A program made the translations under genes and the position numbers. DNA of 64,000 nt from NORP240 sp942492445. GTDB taxonomy: Bacteria; Pseudomonadota; Gammaproteobacteria; Pseudomonadales; Pseudohongiellaceae. The notes beneath the pieces are model-generated. The model did no database searches. It saw only the letters and a list, made by a program, of their open reading frames with translations, and was not told the origin of the DNA. Positions 25,832 through 34,339 of this stretch are shown piece by piece (the first letter of the stretch is position 1; each line of letters begins with the position of its first letter). The stretch lies in assembly GCA_942492445.1 (NCBI GenBank), contig CALOEW010000086.1, forward strand, positions 62,001-126,000, in the 5' to 3' direction.

Positions 25832-26593
25832 ATGAATTTACATGCCGTTCTGGCGATTTATCGATTTGAGATGGCACGCATGAAACGAACTCTGTTGCAG
25901 AGTGTGATTGCGCCGGTGCTGACCACGTCTTTGTACTTCATTGTGTTCGGTGCGGCTATCGGATCCCGGATTCAACAAGTGGACGGAGTCAGCTATGGCG
26001 CTTTTATCGTTCCCGGCCTGATCATGCTCAATCTGCTGACCCAGAGTATCTCCAACGCCTCTTTCGGGATCTATTTCCCCAAGTTTGTCGGTACCATTTA
26101 CGAATTGCTGTCTGCCCCTGTGTCGATGCTGGAAGTGGTGCTGGGCTATGTGGGTGCGGCGGCCACCAAATCGCTGATTCTTGGTGTGATCATCCTGGTC
26201 ACTGCCAGTTTTTTCGTCGATCTGCAGATTGCCCATCCATTTGTGATGCTGGCTTTCCTGGTGTTGACCACACTGTCCTTTTCCATGATGGGTTTCGCCA
26301 TCGGCATCTGGGCGGACAATTTTGAAAAGCTATCCCTGGTACCCATGCTGCTGGTGACGCCACTGATCTTTCTGGGAGGCAGTTTTTACTCCATCGACAT
26401 GCTGCCGGCACCCTGGCAGACCATTTCCCTGCTCAACCCGGTGCTTTACCTGGTCAGTGGTTTCCGCTGGAGTTTCTACGAAATAGCAGACGTCAATGTG
26501 GGTGTCAGTCTGATCAGCATCTGCTTCTTCCTTCTGGTCTGTTACAGCGCGATCTGGTGGATTTTCAAGACCGGCTACAAATTGCGCAGCTAG
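25832..26593 (+). CDS. ABC-2 type transporter permease
   Basis: Membrane subunit of 253 residues with six helices. It starts with a cytoplasmic helix (RFEMARMKRTLLQ), then alternates as in the ABC-2 family. The segment YGAFIVPGLIMLNLLTQS and the family-typical LGGSFYSIDMLPAPWQTI loop before helix 5 or 6 are present. The upstream 93-base spacer has AAGGAG before the ATG. It pairs with the ATPase at 24770 to form a YadGH-like exporter. Confidence 0.9.
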   Translation: MNLHAVLAIYRFEMARMKRTLLQSVIAPVLTTSLYFIVFGAAIGSRIQQVDGVSYGAFIVPGLIMLNLLTQSISNASFGIYFPKFVGTIYELLSAPVSMLEVVLGYVGAAATKSLILGVIILVTASFFVDLQIAHPFVMLAFLVLTTLSFSMMGFAIGIWADNFEKLSLVPMLLVTPLIFLGGSFYSIDMLPAPWQTISLLNPVLYLVSGFRWSFYEIADVNVGVSLISICFFLLVCYSAIWWIFKTGYKLRS

Positions 26594-26622
26594 GGATTAT
26601 CGCCCGGGCAAGTGGGCGGACA

Positions 26623-27702
26623 TTAATAAGATTCGGCGCCGGGGCGGGAAGTCCAGGTCCGATCAAAACCCATCTCCTGCTCGATTTCCTGGCGGCGGGC
26701 CCCGGCCAGGATGCCGGGCAGGGAATAGTTACCCTCGTGGCAGGCAAATTCGAAGATGCGTTCTGCGGTGCCATTCCTGGTCAGAATCCGCTCTCCGGAG
26801 AAGGGGCGTGTGTAAGCCCCTGGGTCGGAGACGGTAAAGGCGTAGTGAATTTCGTTTTCGCCAGACAGGGTGTAGCGTTCAACCAATTCGAATTCCTCCG
26901 ACAGGACAATACCCATTGATGAGGACTGGTCGAGACGGAAATCTTTGCTGTGTACGACCAGGGTATCGCCTTCCCAGTGCCCGATTGAGTCGCCCATCCA
27001 GCTATCCACGCCATTGTTGAGATGTACGTCATCGAGTCGTATGATCCGGGCATCGTGAATCATTTCGGTTAAAATCATCACGTAATCCCGGTTCTGCACA
27101 ATCTGCAGGTTGGGATTCATCATGATTGGCGTCAAAGACGGCACCGCAGCACCGAACATCAGGCAGCGGCCCGGAAGCGGCTGACCTTCGGGGCCGTCGT
27201 TGTCGCCTAACCCTGCGGCTCTCCTTTTCGCGCTCAGATCAATGAAATCCTGGCGCAAAGGTATGCGTCCATCGTCAGGGTCGACGATGACGGAGGTGCG
27301 GTATTCGCCATTGACAGGGACCAGAGAAGGCTCCTGGTAATGTGCCAGAAAGGCATCGTCGGCTTCCTGGCCAATCCGGGCGCCTGACTCCGGTGCACCG
27401 CGACCTGGATCCAGCGGGGCATCCTGCTGGATGAGCCGTTGTTGCATGCGTGCCTCCATCAACCGTGCCTCCTGGGCGCTGTAGGTATTCTGCGTCCCCA
27501 GCCTCTCAGGCCGCTGCAGGGGCGTCCTGGAACCGAAAAACCAGGTTCCCTGGAGGTCGGGATGGCCATGCTCGGTTCGCGGCAGGGGCCGGTCGGAGGC
27601 ATAGCCTGGCAGAGTGAATCCGGTGAGCGGTTCCTCCACCTGGCCATACGAAGCCGTGGCACAGCTCAACAACAGGGCTGAAACAGTTGCGATTTTTAAC
27701 AC
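26623..27702 (-). CDS. Secreted protein of unknown function with PDLxGxW start
   Basis: A 359-residue exported protein. GTG 27702 is chosen because a perfect AGGAGG lies 9 bases upstream and the start gives a clean signal peptide (LKIATVSALLLSCATASYGQ). The mature part opens with HGHPDLQGTWFF, a pattern seen in large families of secreted proteins of unknown role from Acidobacteria and environmental gammaproteobacteria. Later segments (GDSIGHWEGDTLVV and a YTLSGENEIHY strand) suggest a beta-rich fold. No catalytic motif is recognised. It is convergent with the ABC permease gene, 29 bases away. Confidence 0.75.
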   Translation of the reverse strand: MLKIATVSALLLSCATASYGQVEEPLTGFTLPGYASDRPLPRTEHGHPDLQGTWFFGSRTPLQRPERLGTQNTYSAQEARLMEARMQQRLIQQDAPLDPGRGAPESGARIGQEADDAFLAHYQEPSLVPVNGEYRTSVIVDPDDGRIPLRQDFIDLSAKRRAAGLGDNDGPEGQPLPGRCLMFGAAVPSLTPIMMNPNLQIVQNRDYVMILTEMIHDARIIRLDDVHLNNGVDSWMGDSIGHWEGDTLVVHSKDFRLDQSSSMGIVLSEEFELVERYTLSGENEIHYAFTVSDPGAYTRPFSGERILTRNGTAERIFEFACHEGNYSLPGILAGARRQEIEQEMGFDRTWTSRPGAESY

Positions 27703-27711
27703 CGGTAGCCA

Positions 27712-27717
27712 CCTCCT
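27712..27717 (-). promoter_or_regulatory. Shine-Dalgarno site fixing a GTG start
   Basis: AGGAGG on the minus strand lies 9 bases before GTG 27702. It decides the start of the secreted protein gene, whose frame is otherwise open to 27840. Confidence 0.8.
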
Positions 27718-27796
27718 GGTTCCAATGACTGCAGATTCTATAGTGTTATTGGCCGGTCCGCGTGGGACAAATTGACGCTGAGCATCGCGGTAATTT

Positions 27797-27812
27797 ACCA
27801 GAGGTTCCTTAG
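27797..27812. repeat. TCAGAGG-type palindrome copy at a gene end
   Basis: ACCAGAGGTTCCTTAG matches the right half of the dispersed repeat in 13-14 positions. It overlaps the stop codon of the slipin gene (27809-27811). Confidence 0.45.
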
Positions 27813-28561
27813 CTCTTCCCCAGCATTCTGTTGAAGGCATCCATCATGTCCATAGGCATCGGGAATACGATGGTGGAATTCTTCTCGCCGGCGATTTCCG
27901 TGAGAGTCTGCAGGTAACGCAGTTGCATGGACTGCGGCTGTTCGTTCAACTGAGCTGCGGCTTCTACCAGTTTTTTCGCCGCCTCGAACTCGCCACTGGC
28001 GTGAATGACCTTCGCACGTCGAACCCGTTCCGCCTCAGCCTGCTTGGCGATAGCCCTGATCATGCTTTCGTCCAGGTCGACGTGTTTGATTTCCACATTG
28101 GATACCTTGATGCCCCAGCCGTCGGTCTGAGTATCCAGGATATCCTGGACATCCGCGTTGAGCCGCTCCCGTTCCGCCAGCAGTTCATCGAGTTCATGCT
28201 GTCCCAGCACCGACCTCAATGTGGTCTGCGCCAGCTGCCCCGTCGCTTCCATATAGTCCTCCACATTGATAATGGCCTTCTGGGAATCCACGACCCGAAA
28301 ATAAAGTACCGCATTGACTTTCACGGACACATTGTCGCGGGTGATCAGATCCTGGGTGGGGATGTCCCAGACCTTGGTACGCAGATCAACCTTGACCATC
28401 TGCTGAAAGAATGGGATGACGATTATGAGGCCCGGGCCTTTCACCTTCTGAAAGCGGCCCAGCAGGAAAATCACACCTCGATCGTATTCACGGAGAATCC
28501 GGAAAGAGCTGACGAGCAAGACCAGTACAATGGTTATCAGCACGATAAAAAATGATTGCAT
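27809..28561 (-). CDS. Slipin / stomatin-like SPFH protein
   Basis: SPFH-domain membrane protein of 250 residues. An N-terminal helix (FFIVLITIVLVLLVSSF) anchors it. The SPFH start EYDRGVIFLLGRFQKVKGPGL follows, then a coiled-coil-forming region from about 150 on (AKQAEAERVRRAKVIHASGEFEAA). Slipins assemble into membrane-bound rings. The NfeD protease gene lies 13 bases upstream on the same strand; this pairing is conserved across bacteria, and the protease is known in archaea to cut the C-terminus of its stomatin partner. A role in membrane organisation or stress is likely. Confidence 0.93.
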   Translation of the reverse strand: MQSFFIVLITIVLVLLVSSFRILREYDRGVIFLLGRFQKVKGPGLIIVIPFFQQMVKVDLRTKVWDIPTQDLITRDNVSVKVNAVLYFRVVDSQKAIINVEDYMEATGQLAQTTLRSVLGQHELDELLAERERLNADVQDILDTQTDGWGIKVSNVEIKHVDLDESMIRAIAKQAEAERVRRAKVIHASGEFEAAKKLVEAAAQLNEQPQSMQLRYLQTLTEIAGEKNSTIVFPMPMDMMDAFNRMLGKS

Positions 28562-28574
28562 AATTTGTGCCCTC

Positions 28575-30017
28575 TTAAGATTCTGAATCGGAATCGAGTG
28601 GCTTGACCTTCAAGGTCAGGCCTTCGACACTGGTAATTATCAGCTTCTGACCTTTCTTGACCGGAAACGTTGAGACCGCTCTCCAGTTTTCGCTGAAGGC
28701 GCGAACATGCCCTTTTTGGATGAAATCTTCATTAGCTACGGCGGTGTTGCCCACCATTCCTTCAGTGCCTGTTGTCACTTGTTGTCGCCTGGAAGCGATA
28801 ACGGCTCCCAGAGCGAAAAAGAATACACCGGCCGAAGCTGCGGCAAAGGCGCCTATAATTGCCAGTGAGATCTGAAACGCCTCCAGCTCGGTGTCCATCA
28901 GCATTACCGAGCCCAACACGAAGGCAACCACACCACCTAATCCGAATACACCGAAACTTGGTGAGAGGGCCTCCACGACCATCAATCCGATACCCACAAC
29001 AATCAGCCCCAGGCCGGCGTAATTTATTGGCAGCATCTGCAGCGCGAACGCGCCCAGCAACAAACAGATGACACCAGTTATACCTGGAAGTCCCAACCCG
29101 GGGTTGTAGAATTCAAGGATCAGTCCGTAAACCCCTATCATGAGCAGAATATAGGCCACATTGGGATCGGTAATCATGGCCAGAAACTTCTGGCGCCAGT
29201 CTGGTTCAACTAAGACAACTTGCGGGTTGTTCAGCGCCAGAGTTACGGTCCGGCCATTGACCTCAGTACTGCGGCCGTCGAGCTGTCCGAGCAATTGGTC
29301 GATATCGTCGGCCATCAGATCGATAACGCCAAGCGCCAGGGCTTCGGAGGCGGGCAAATTCGCAGCCTCGACTACAGTCTGTTCGGCCCATTCGGCATTG
29401 CGCCCACGAAGTTCGGCCAGCCCCCTTATGTAGGCTACGGCATCGTTGAGAACCTTTCGTTCCATTGCAGTGCCTGGCAAGGGGTTGGGAGTGCTCTCGT
29501 CGTCAGGTGATTCGCCGTCCGGGTTGTCCGGCTGTTCCGGCAGGCTGGGCAGAGGCAAGGGCCCGCCTCCACCACCGATACTAACGGGTGTAGACGAGCC
29601 GATATTGGTTGCTTGAGCCATGCCGGCGAAATGGCTGGCATACATGATGTAGGTTCCGGCGCTGGCTGCTCTGGCGCCGCCCGGCGCCACCCAGCCCGCC
29701 ACCGGAACCGGGGAGGCGAGTATGCTGCGAATAATGTCCCGCATGGCCAGATCCAGCCCGCCAGGGGTGTCGATACGCAGAACCACGAGCACCGCATCGA
29801 CTTCCGCAGCATCAGCGAGGGCGCGTATAACAAAATCGGCGCTGGCAGGACCTATGGCACCCTGAAGTTCCACCAGACGGACTTCCTGCGCCTTGGTAGT
29901 GGCAGCGGAAAGAATGAGTAGCAGGGCCACCAGCCAACTGGTTGCCACCCGGCTGCCAGAGTAAACAGCTTGATTGAATGCACCAGACATACTGTCATCA
30001 TACGCCCAATCCAGCAT
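28575..30017 (-). CDS. NfeD family membrane-bound ClpP-class serine protease
   Basis: Long-form NfeD protein of 480 residues. After a signal segment (SWLVALLLILSAATTKAQE) comes a ClpP-like domain with RIDTPGGL near residue 82 and the nucleophile segment APGGARAASAGTYI near 110. An acidic Pro/Asp-rich loop follows, then four membrane helices (about 285-400), and a soluble OB-fold NfeD domain at the end (MVGNTAVANEDF onward). It pairs with the slipin gene 13 bases downstream. ATG 29990 would also give a good signal peptide and may be the real start. Confidence 0.92.
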   Translation of the reverse strand: MLDWAYDDSMSGAFNQAVYSGSRVATSWLVALLLILSAATTKAQEVRLVELQGAIGPASADFVIRALADAAEVDAVLVVLRIDTPGGLDLAMRDIIRSILASPVPVAGWVAPGGARAASAGTYIMYASHFAGMAQATNIGSSTPVSIGGGGGPLPLPSLPEQPDNPDGESPDDESTPNPLPGTAMERKVLNDAVAYIRGLAELRGRNAEWAEQTVVEAANLPASEALALGVIDLMADDIDQLLGQLDGRSTEVNGRTVTLALNNPQVVLVEPDWRQKFLAMITDPNVAYILLMIGVYGLILEFYNPGLGLPGITGVICLLLGAFALQMLPINYAGLGLIVVGIGLMVVEALSPSFGVFGLGGVVAFVLGSVMLMDTELEAFQISLAIIGAFAAASAGVFFFALGAVIASRRQQVTTGTEGMVGNTAVANEDFIQKGHVRAFSENWRAVSTFPVKKGQKLIITSVEGLTLKVKPLDSDSES

Positions 30018-30169
30018 TTCTGGAACCGCCTGCCAGACGAAGCGTCCGCCTAATTTTTAACAGGCAGGTTGGTCAGTTCGCCTGTAATATCAGTACGTGA
30101 TCGCGCCTGATTATGCCGGGTACTTTGGCCATTCACGTTCGTTGATCCTGAATGGCAGCCTGTTCCAGG

Positions 30170-32593
30170 CTACTTCGGTGGCCTGGCCCGGGGCGCGAGG
30201 TTGTATCGCTGGTATAGGTAAGCCAGGCCCAACAAGCTCAGGCCGAGGCCCATGAATGAGGTGACCCTTAGCAGCCCCTCCAGATCAGCCATGTCCACCA
30301 GGAAGATTTTAGCCACCACCAACAGTAAAAGCGCCATGCCTCCCTGATAGACCGATTTTCCCAGCCGCAGGGAGCCCGTGAGCAGTGCTGCTATCGCGAC
30401 CAGCAACCAGACGACGGTGTACGTGTAGAGTTCTCCGTTTCCGGTCGGCAGGCTGATATTTGCTGAGCCCTGCCACAGGTGACGAATCTCCAGGTTGACG
30501 AAGATGAATCCGGCAGCACATCCTGCAAAGGCGAAATAGCGTCTGTAGCCAGGATCGTAGAAGTGGTACAAAAGCAGGGTGACGATCACCGGGTAGCCAA
30601 AAGCCAGTAATAACAGGTTGAAGAACGGCGTGTCGGCAACCTGTCCACCGCCCCAGGCAGGATTAAGTGGTAACAACACCAACAAGTAGCTTGCCACTGA
30701 CATTGCAAGCAGAATCCTGGAGGCAACCAGGTACCAGCCGGCGAAAAACTGACCCACCAGATAACGTCGGTAGTAGACCAGCGCCAGAGTGGACCAGACA
30801 GCTGTGTTGATTGCGAACTCTGTCAGTTCAAGGCGTTGCGCAAACACATCGCCGTCGTACAGCCAGTAACGGGTTTCAGCCCAGAGGGTAAGCACCAGGA
30901 GGTGCAGCGCGGCGGCTTCCAGCCATTTACGCAGGTCGTGCCCCGTGGATAGAAGACTGCTTGCCAGGAGCGTGAGCAGAGTGGATCCACCGTAGGTCCA
31001 CAGCGACCAGTGCACGTCACTGGGATAGGTCAACAACCAGGGGTTGAGCGTCAGGCGGGTGACAACCAGACCAAGAACCGCCTTCATCAGCAGATCCAGG
31101 GCGGGAAGTTGAAATTTCCGCAACAACCAGGCAAGCGACACCAACTGCGCCGCCAGGGCCAGTGTAAGAGTTGCCTCGCGCACGACGATTGCTACTGCCA
31201 GGGAGTAGGCAAAGTGGCCTGCCATGATCAGCCAGACCGTATTCATGGTTTCCGGCGATGGACCGGCCCTCTGTGTTGTCGTCTGGTTGAGGCGCCAGAA
31301 TGCCAGACTCAGATAGACCATTCCCAGCGACAGGGCGAGCGCACCCCAGTAGACCGATTGCGCAAGATCGGTAACCTGAAGAAAGCTGAGGGAAAGCCAG
31401 GCCAGAGGCGTCATTACCGCCAAAGCAAACCAGTGACTGCAACGCTCGCGCCGGTAGTTATAGCTGGCGAGAACAAGGTACAGCGCCGTCATCCATCCGG
31501 CGTAAACCAGGAATTCCTGTTGCTCTGCTACGGTCAGGCCGGGCAGCCGCCAGGAACGGACAACCTCCAGGCCACGTACAAACCAGGCTACCAGCTGTGC
31601 TGCCAGACTTGCGGCGGGCAACCAGCGCAGGGACGGTCTGCTGCCAGCGGCCAGCGCGAGTACGACTACCAGTGGCGTCCAGTAGTAGATTGCATTGGCT
31701 ACCGACGTCTCGGCCAGGACGCCGATGGGAAAACTGATTACCACAAGAGCAACAGATAGCAGGATTGTGGAATTGCCGACCCCCGGGCCATTGATTCTTC
31801 GAGATACTTCCGGTTTGTGCAGGTTCCAGTCACCATCGGGCACGGCAAGGAGCAGATAAGCCAGAGCAGCAAGGTAGTAGCCACGGATCCCATCTGCCTC
31901 GACCGTGAATAGCGACAGATACCACCAGCCGAATGCACCGGCAAGCATCCCCAGCCACAACCAGAAGCGATAGACACGGCGCATCAGTAGAATCGCGGCG
32001 GCTGTGATTATAAGGCTGTACAGATAGAGACCCGGAATGCTGTCGCTTCCTGTATCAACTAGCAGGGGCACAATATAGGCGCCAAGTATCCCCAAAATAG
32101 CGAGCACGGGGCCGTGTACCAGCGCCAGCGACAGAGTAACAAGAGAAGTGACCGCCAGAAGCGCAAACACCAGTGGTGGAGGCAGCAGTTCGTAAAGCAG
32201 CAGCGCGGCCAGCAACGCGGCGTACAGAGTTATGCTCGCCCCACCGGCCAGGGCGGCAAATGCGTTATAGTGGCCCTTGTTGTGGCGGCGCAGCCATTCC
32301 GTTGCAATGTGCAGCAGCAGTCCAGTGATCAACCCGAGGGAAACCCTGGCTGCAGGCCCCAGCAGTCCCTGCTCGATCGAGTAGCGCACCAGAAAAATTC
32401 CGGCCAGTGAAACCGACAGCCCGCCAAGCCAGATCATCCACTGTTCTTTAAGGGCATCGATCCAGGCCACTGACACCGTGCCGGTTCGTGAATCAGCGGA
32501 ATGGTGATTCTCCCCCAACGTAAGTACTGGTTGTTTCGGGACCACTCCAGACATCCCCGGCATAGCCATCGACTGACGGGTCGTCGGGCTCAC
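30170..32593 (-). CDS. DUF2339 multi-pass membrane protein (main part)
   Basis: A very hydrophobic protein of about 807 residues with some 20 or more membrane helices, matching DUF2339 in length and in the conserved early segment WLGGLSVSLAGIFLVRYSIEQGLLGP. Function unknown. DUF2339 proteins normally begin with one membrane helix and a coiled or Pro-rich linker. That part is found in the overlapping frame at 32493-32861. Removing one C from the CCCCC run at 32512-32516 joins the two into one reading frame. It is therefore probably one gene of about 900 residues with a frameshift or sequencing error. As given, it starts within the linker. Confidence 0.85.
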   Translation of the reverse strand: MSPTTRQSMAMPGMSGVVPKQPVLTLGENHHSADSRTGTVSVAWIDALKEQWMIWLGGLSVSLAGIFLVRYSIEQGLLGPAARVSLGLITGLLLHIATEWLRRHNKGHYNAFAALAGGASITLYAALLAALLLYELLPPPLVFALLAVTSLVTLSLALVHGPVLAILGILGAYIVPLLVDTGSDSIPGLYLYSLIITAAAILLMRRVYRFWLWLGMLAGAFGWWYLSLFTVEADGIRGYYLAALAYLLLAVPDGDWNLHKPEVSRRINGPGVGNSTILLSVALVVISFPIGVLAETSVANAIYYWTPLVVVLALAAGSRPSLRWLPAASLAAQLVAWFVRGLEVVRSWRLPGLTVAEQQEFLVYAGWMTALYLVLASYNYRRERCSHWFALAVMTPLAWLSLSFLQVTDLAQSVYWGALALSLGMVYLSLAFWRLNQTTTQRAGPSPETMNTVWLIMAGHFAYSLAVAIVVREATLTLALAAQLVSLAWLLRKFQLPALDLLMKAVLGLVVTRLTLNPWLLTYPSDVHWSLWTYGGSTLLTLLASSLLSTGHDLRKWLEAAALHLLVLTLWAETRYWLYDGDVFAQRLELTEFAINTAVWSTLALVYYRRYLVGQFFAGWYLVASRILLAMSVASYLLVLLPLNPAWGGGQVADTPFFNLLLLAFGYPVIVTLLLYHFYDPGYRRYFAFAGCAAGFIFVNLEIRHLWQGSANISLPTGNGELYTYTVVWLLVAIAALLTGSLRLGKSVYQGGMALLLLVVAKIFLVDMADLEGLLRVTSFMGLGLSLLGLAYLYQRYNLAPRARPPK

Positions 32594-32861
32594 TGCCTGA
32601 CGGTCGGCTGGCCTGCGTACCCTCTCGTGGAGCCACCGGGCTTTCCTGCAGGCCTTGCGAACTGGCGACGGAATCCGGCTGCCAGGAATCGAGCCGGTTG
32701 ACTGTTGATTTTACAGCCCTGCGAAGCAGGTCAACCTGCCGGGTCAACGACCTTAATTTGAGAAAGGCTGCCCAGCCCAGGACTGAACCGGCCAGGAAGA
32801 ACAGAATGAGCACAACAAACACTAGACTCATCGTGAATCTCGTCAGGAGTTGGAGAGGCAA
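32493..32861 (-). CDS. N-terminal part of the DUF2339 protein (out of frame)
   Basis: 122 residues: a membrane helix (SLVFVVLILFFLAGSVLGWAAF), a short basic and leucine-rich coil (LRSLTRQVDLLRRAVKS) and a Ser/Pro/Asp-rich linker. This is the usual head of DUF2339 proteins. It overlaps the main part by about 100 bases in another frame, and one base less in the G run (32512-32516 on the plus strand) would let it read straight into GENHHSADS of the main part. An independent small membrane protein is possible but less likely. Confidence 0.65.
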   Translation of the reverse strand: MPLQLLTRFTMSLVFVVLILFFLAGSVLGWAAFLKLRSLTRQVDLLRRAVKSTVNRLDSWQPDSVASSQGLQESPVAPREGTQASRPSGSEPDDPSVDGYAGDVWSGPETTSTYVGGESPFR

Positions 32862-32897
32862 CGGTCCTGCAGCGCCACGAGGGCCTGTTTTGATACC

Positions 32898-32919
32898 TGG
32901 GAATCAGAGGTTTCTTAGT
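32898..32919. repeat. TCAGAGG-type palindrome copy
   Basis: CTGGGAATCAGAGGTTTCTTAG matches the family consensus TAGGGAA-TCAGAGG-TTCCCTA with weak arms. It lies in the 134-base gap between the DUF2339 head and the amidohydrolase gene. Confidence 0.55.
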
Positions 32920-32994
32920 AGCCTATAAAGCAGACGTGTGCAACTTAATCGCAGTTTCTTCCAGAGAGCCGGGTCGAATGTGGAATTGATACAG

Positions 32995-34296
32995 TCATAC
33001 GGAAGCAGAGACGCTCTTTCCCGGATGTCTGCCGGTTGTTACCGAATCCGGGGTGTCGGACTGATCGGCGACCAGCTCCATCACCGAGCCGAGCAGGACA
33101 TTGCAGCCTTTTTCGACGTCGTGCCAGCGGCTCCATTCATCCGGGGCATGGCTGACGCCACCGACACTCGGGATGAACAATAATCCGGTTGGAACGATGT
33201 CGGTGAAGAACTGGGCATCGTGGCCGGCGCCACTGGGCATGATGATGGTATCGTGTCCCAGGCGTTCGGAATGCTTCTTCAAAAGTTCAATCATGTCCGG
33301 GTGACAGTGTTTGGGTTCCAGCCAGCTCATTTCTTCGTATTCGAACATCAGTCGATGCCGTCTGGCAATAGAAGACAGAACCTTGCGGCAACTGTTGGAC
33401 AAATTTACCATTACCTCGCTCGACATATCTCTACCCACCAGCGTGAAATCCGCTTCGCCGGGAACGGTATGGGCATACCCGGGCTTGAGTTCCACCCGAC
33501 CTATGGTCAGGCGCGTTTTGTCGGTTCCTTCTTCATCGATGATGCGGGAAATCTCATGAGCAAAATCCGCCACTCCCATGAATGCATCGCTGCGCAGATC
33601 CATGGGTGCGGTGCCGGCGTGATCCGCTTTGCCTTTGAACTGAATCAACCATTTGAAGACTCCGGAAATCCCTTCTACTACACCGATGTCCATGTGGGTT
33701 TTCTCCAATACCGGACCCTGCTCAATGTGCAGTTCCAGAAACCCGATCAATGTCTTGGGGTCGCGTGCCGCTTCCATGGCGTGGTGGTAGCGCATCTGGC
33801 ATCTGGCCATGGCATCACGCAAGGTTTCGCCGGCGGCGTCCTGGGCCCGTTCCAGCCAGTCCAGGGTAAGCTGCCCGGTGAGCGCCTGGGACCCCAGCAT
33901 GCCGCCGAAACGGCCTTCTTCCTCGCTGGTAGCCACCACCTCCACGGCATGCTTCAGTGGCACCTGGTTTTCCTGCAGAACGCGTATACACTCCAGCCCT
34001 GCTATCACCCCCAGCACTCCGTCGAACATTCCTCCGGCCGGAACCGAGTCAAGGTGTGAACCGATCAATAGAGCCTTCTGATTTTTTTCCCCAAGACGTC
34101 CGATCACATTGCCGGCGCCGTCCATGTAGGGATCAAGGCTCAATTCACGCATCTTTCTGGTGAGCCATTCGCGGGCTTCCATGTCCGCCTGGCTGAAGCC
34201 TTGCCTGTAGATACCCTGGTCTTCCGGGTTGTAGCCGATTCGTGCCAAGGCGTACAGATCGTTCTGGACCCGTTCAAGATTGATCGTCAATGTCAT
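32995..34296 (-). CDS. Zn-dependent N-carbamoyl amidohydrolase (M20 hydantoinase/carbamoylase family)
   Basis: Dimetal amidohydrolase of 433 residues from the group of N-carbamoyl-L-amino-acid hydrolases, beta-ureidopropionases and allantoate amidohydrolases, which cut off a carbamoyl group as CO2 and NH3. The metal site is clear: GSHLDSVPAGGMFDG near residue 76, SEEEGRFGG near 120, ELHIEQGPVLE near 190 and AGHDAQFF near 375. These motifs are typical of the carbamoylase group rather than of peptidases. ATG 34296 is preferred to TTG 34314. It is the last gene of the six-gene operon starting near 39.5 kb. Its place after a carbamoyltransferase homologue suggests they share an N-carbamoyl substrate. 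Exact specificity cannot be read. Confidence 0.9.
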   Translation of the reverse strand: MTLTINLERVQNDLYALARIGYNPEDQGIYRQGFSQADMEAREWLTRKMRELSLDPYMDGAGNVIGRLGEKNQKALLIGSHLDSVPAGGMFDGVLGVIAGLECIRVLQENQVPLKHAVEVVATSEEEGRFGGMLGSQALTGQLTLDWLERAQDAAGETLRDAMARCQMRYHHAMEAARDPKTLIGFLELHIEQGPVLEKTHMDIGVVEGISGVFKWLIQFKGKADHAGTAPMDLRSDAFMGVADFAHEISRIIDEEGTDKTRLTIGRVELKPGYAHTVPGEADFTLVGRDMSSEVMVNLSNSCRKVLSSIARRHRLMFEYEEMSWLEPKHCHPDMIELLKKHSERLGHDTIIMPSGAGHDAQFFTDIVPTGLLFIPSVGGVSHAPDEWSRWHDVEKGCNVLLGSVMELVADQSDTPDSVTTGRHPGKSVSASV

Positions 34297-34339
34297 AGAA
34301 CCTGCCTGTCGCAATTGGAATTTACTTTGATCCCGGTGT

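Noticed and set aside
32493..32593. Programmed ribosomal frameshift in the DUF2339 gene
   Set aside because: No slippery heptamer with a downstream pseudoknot is evident, and similar one-base gains occur in unrelated genes, so error or decay is more likely.
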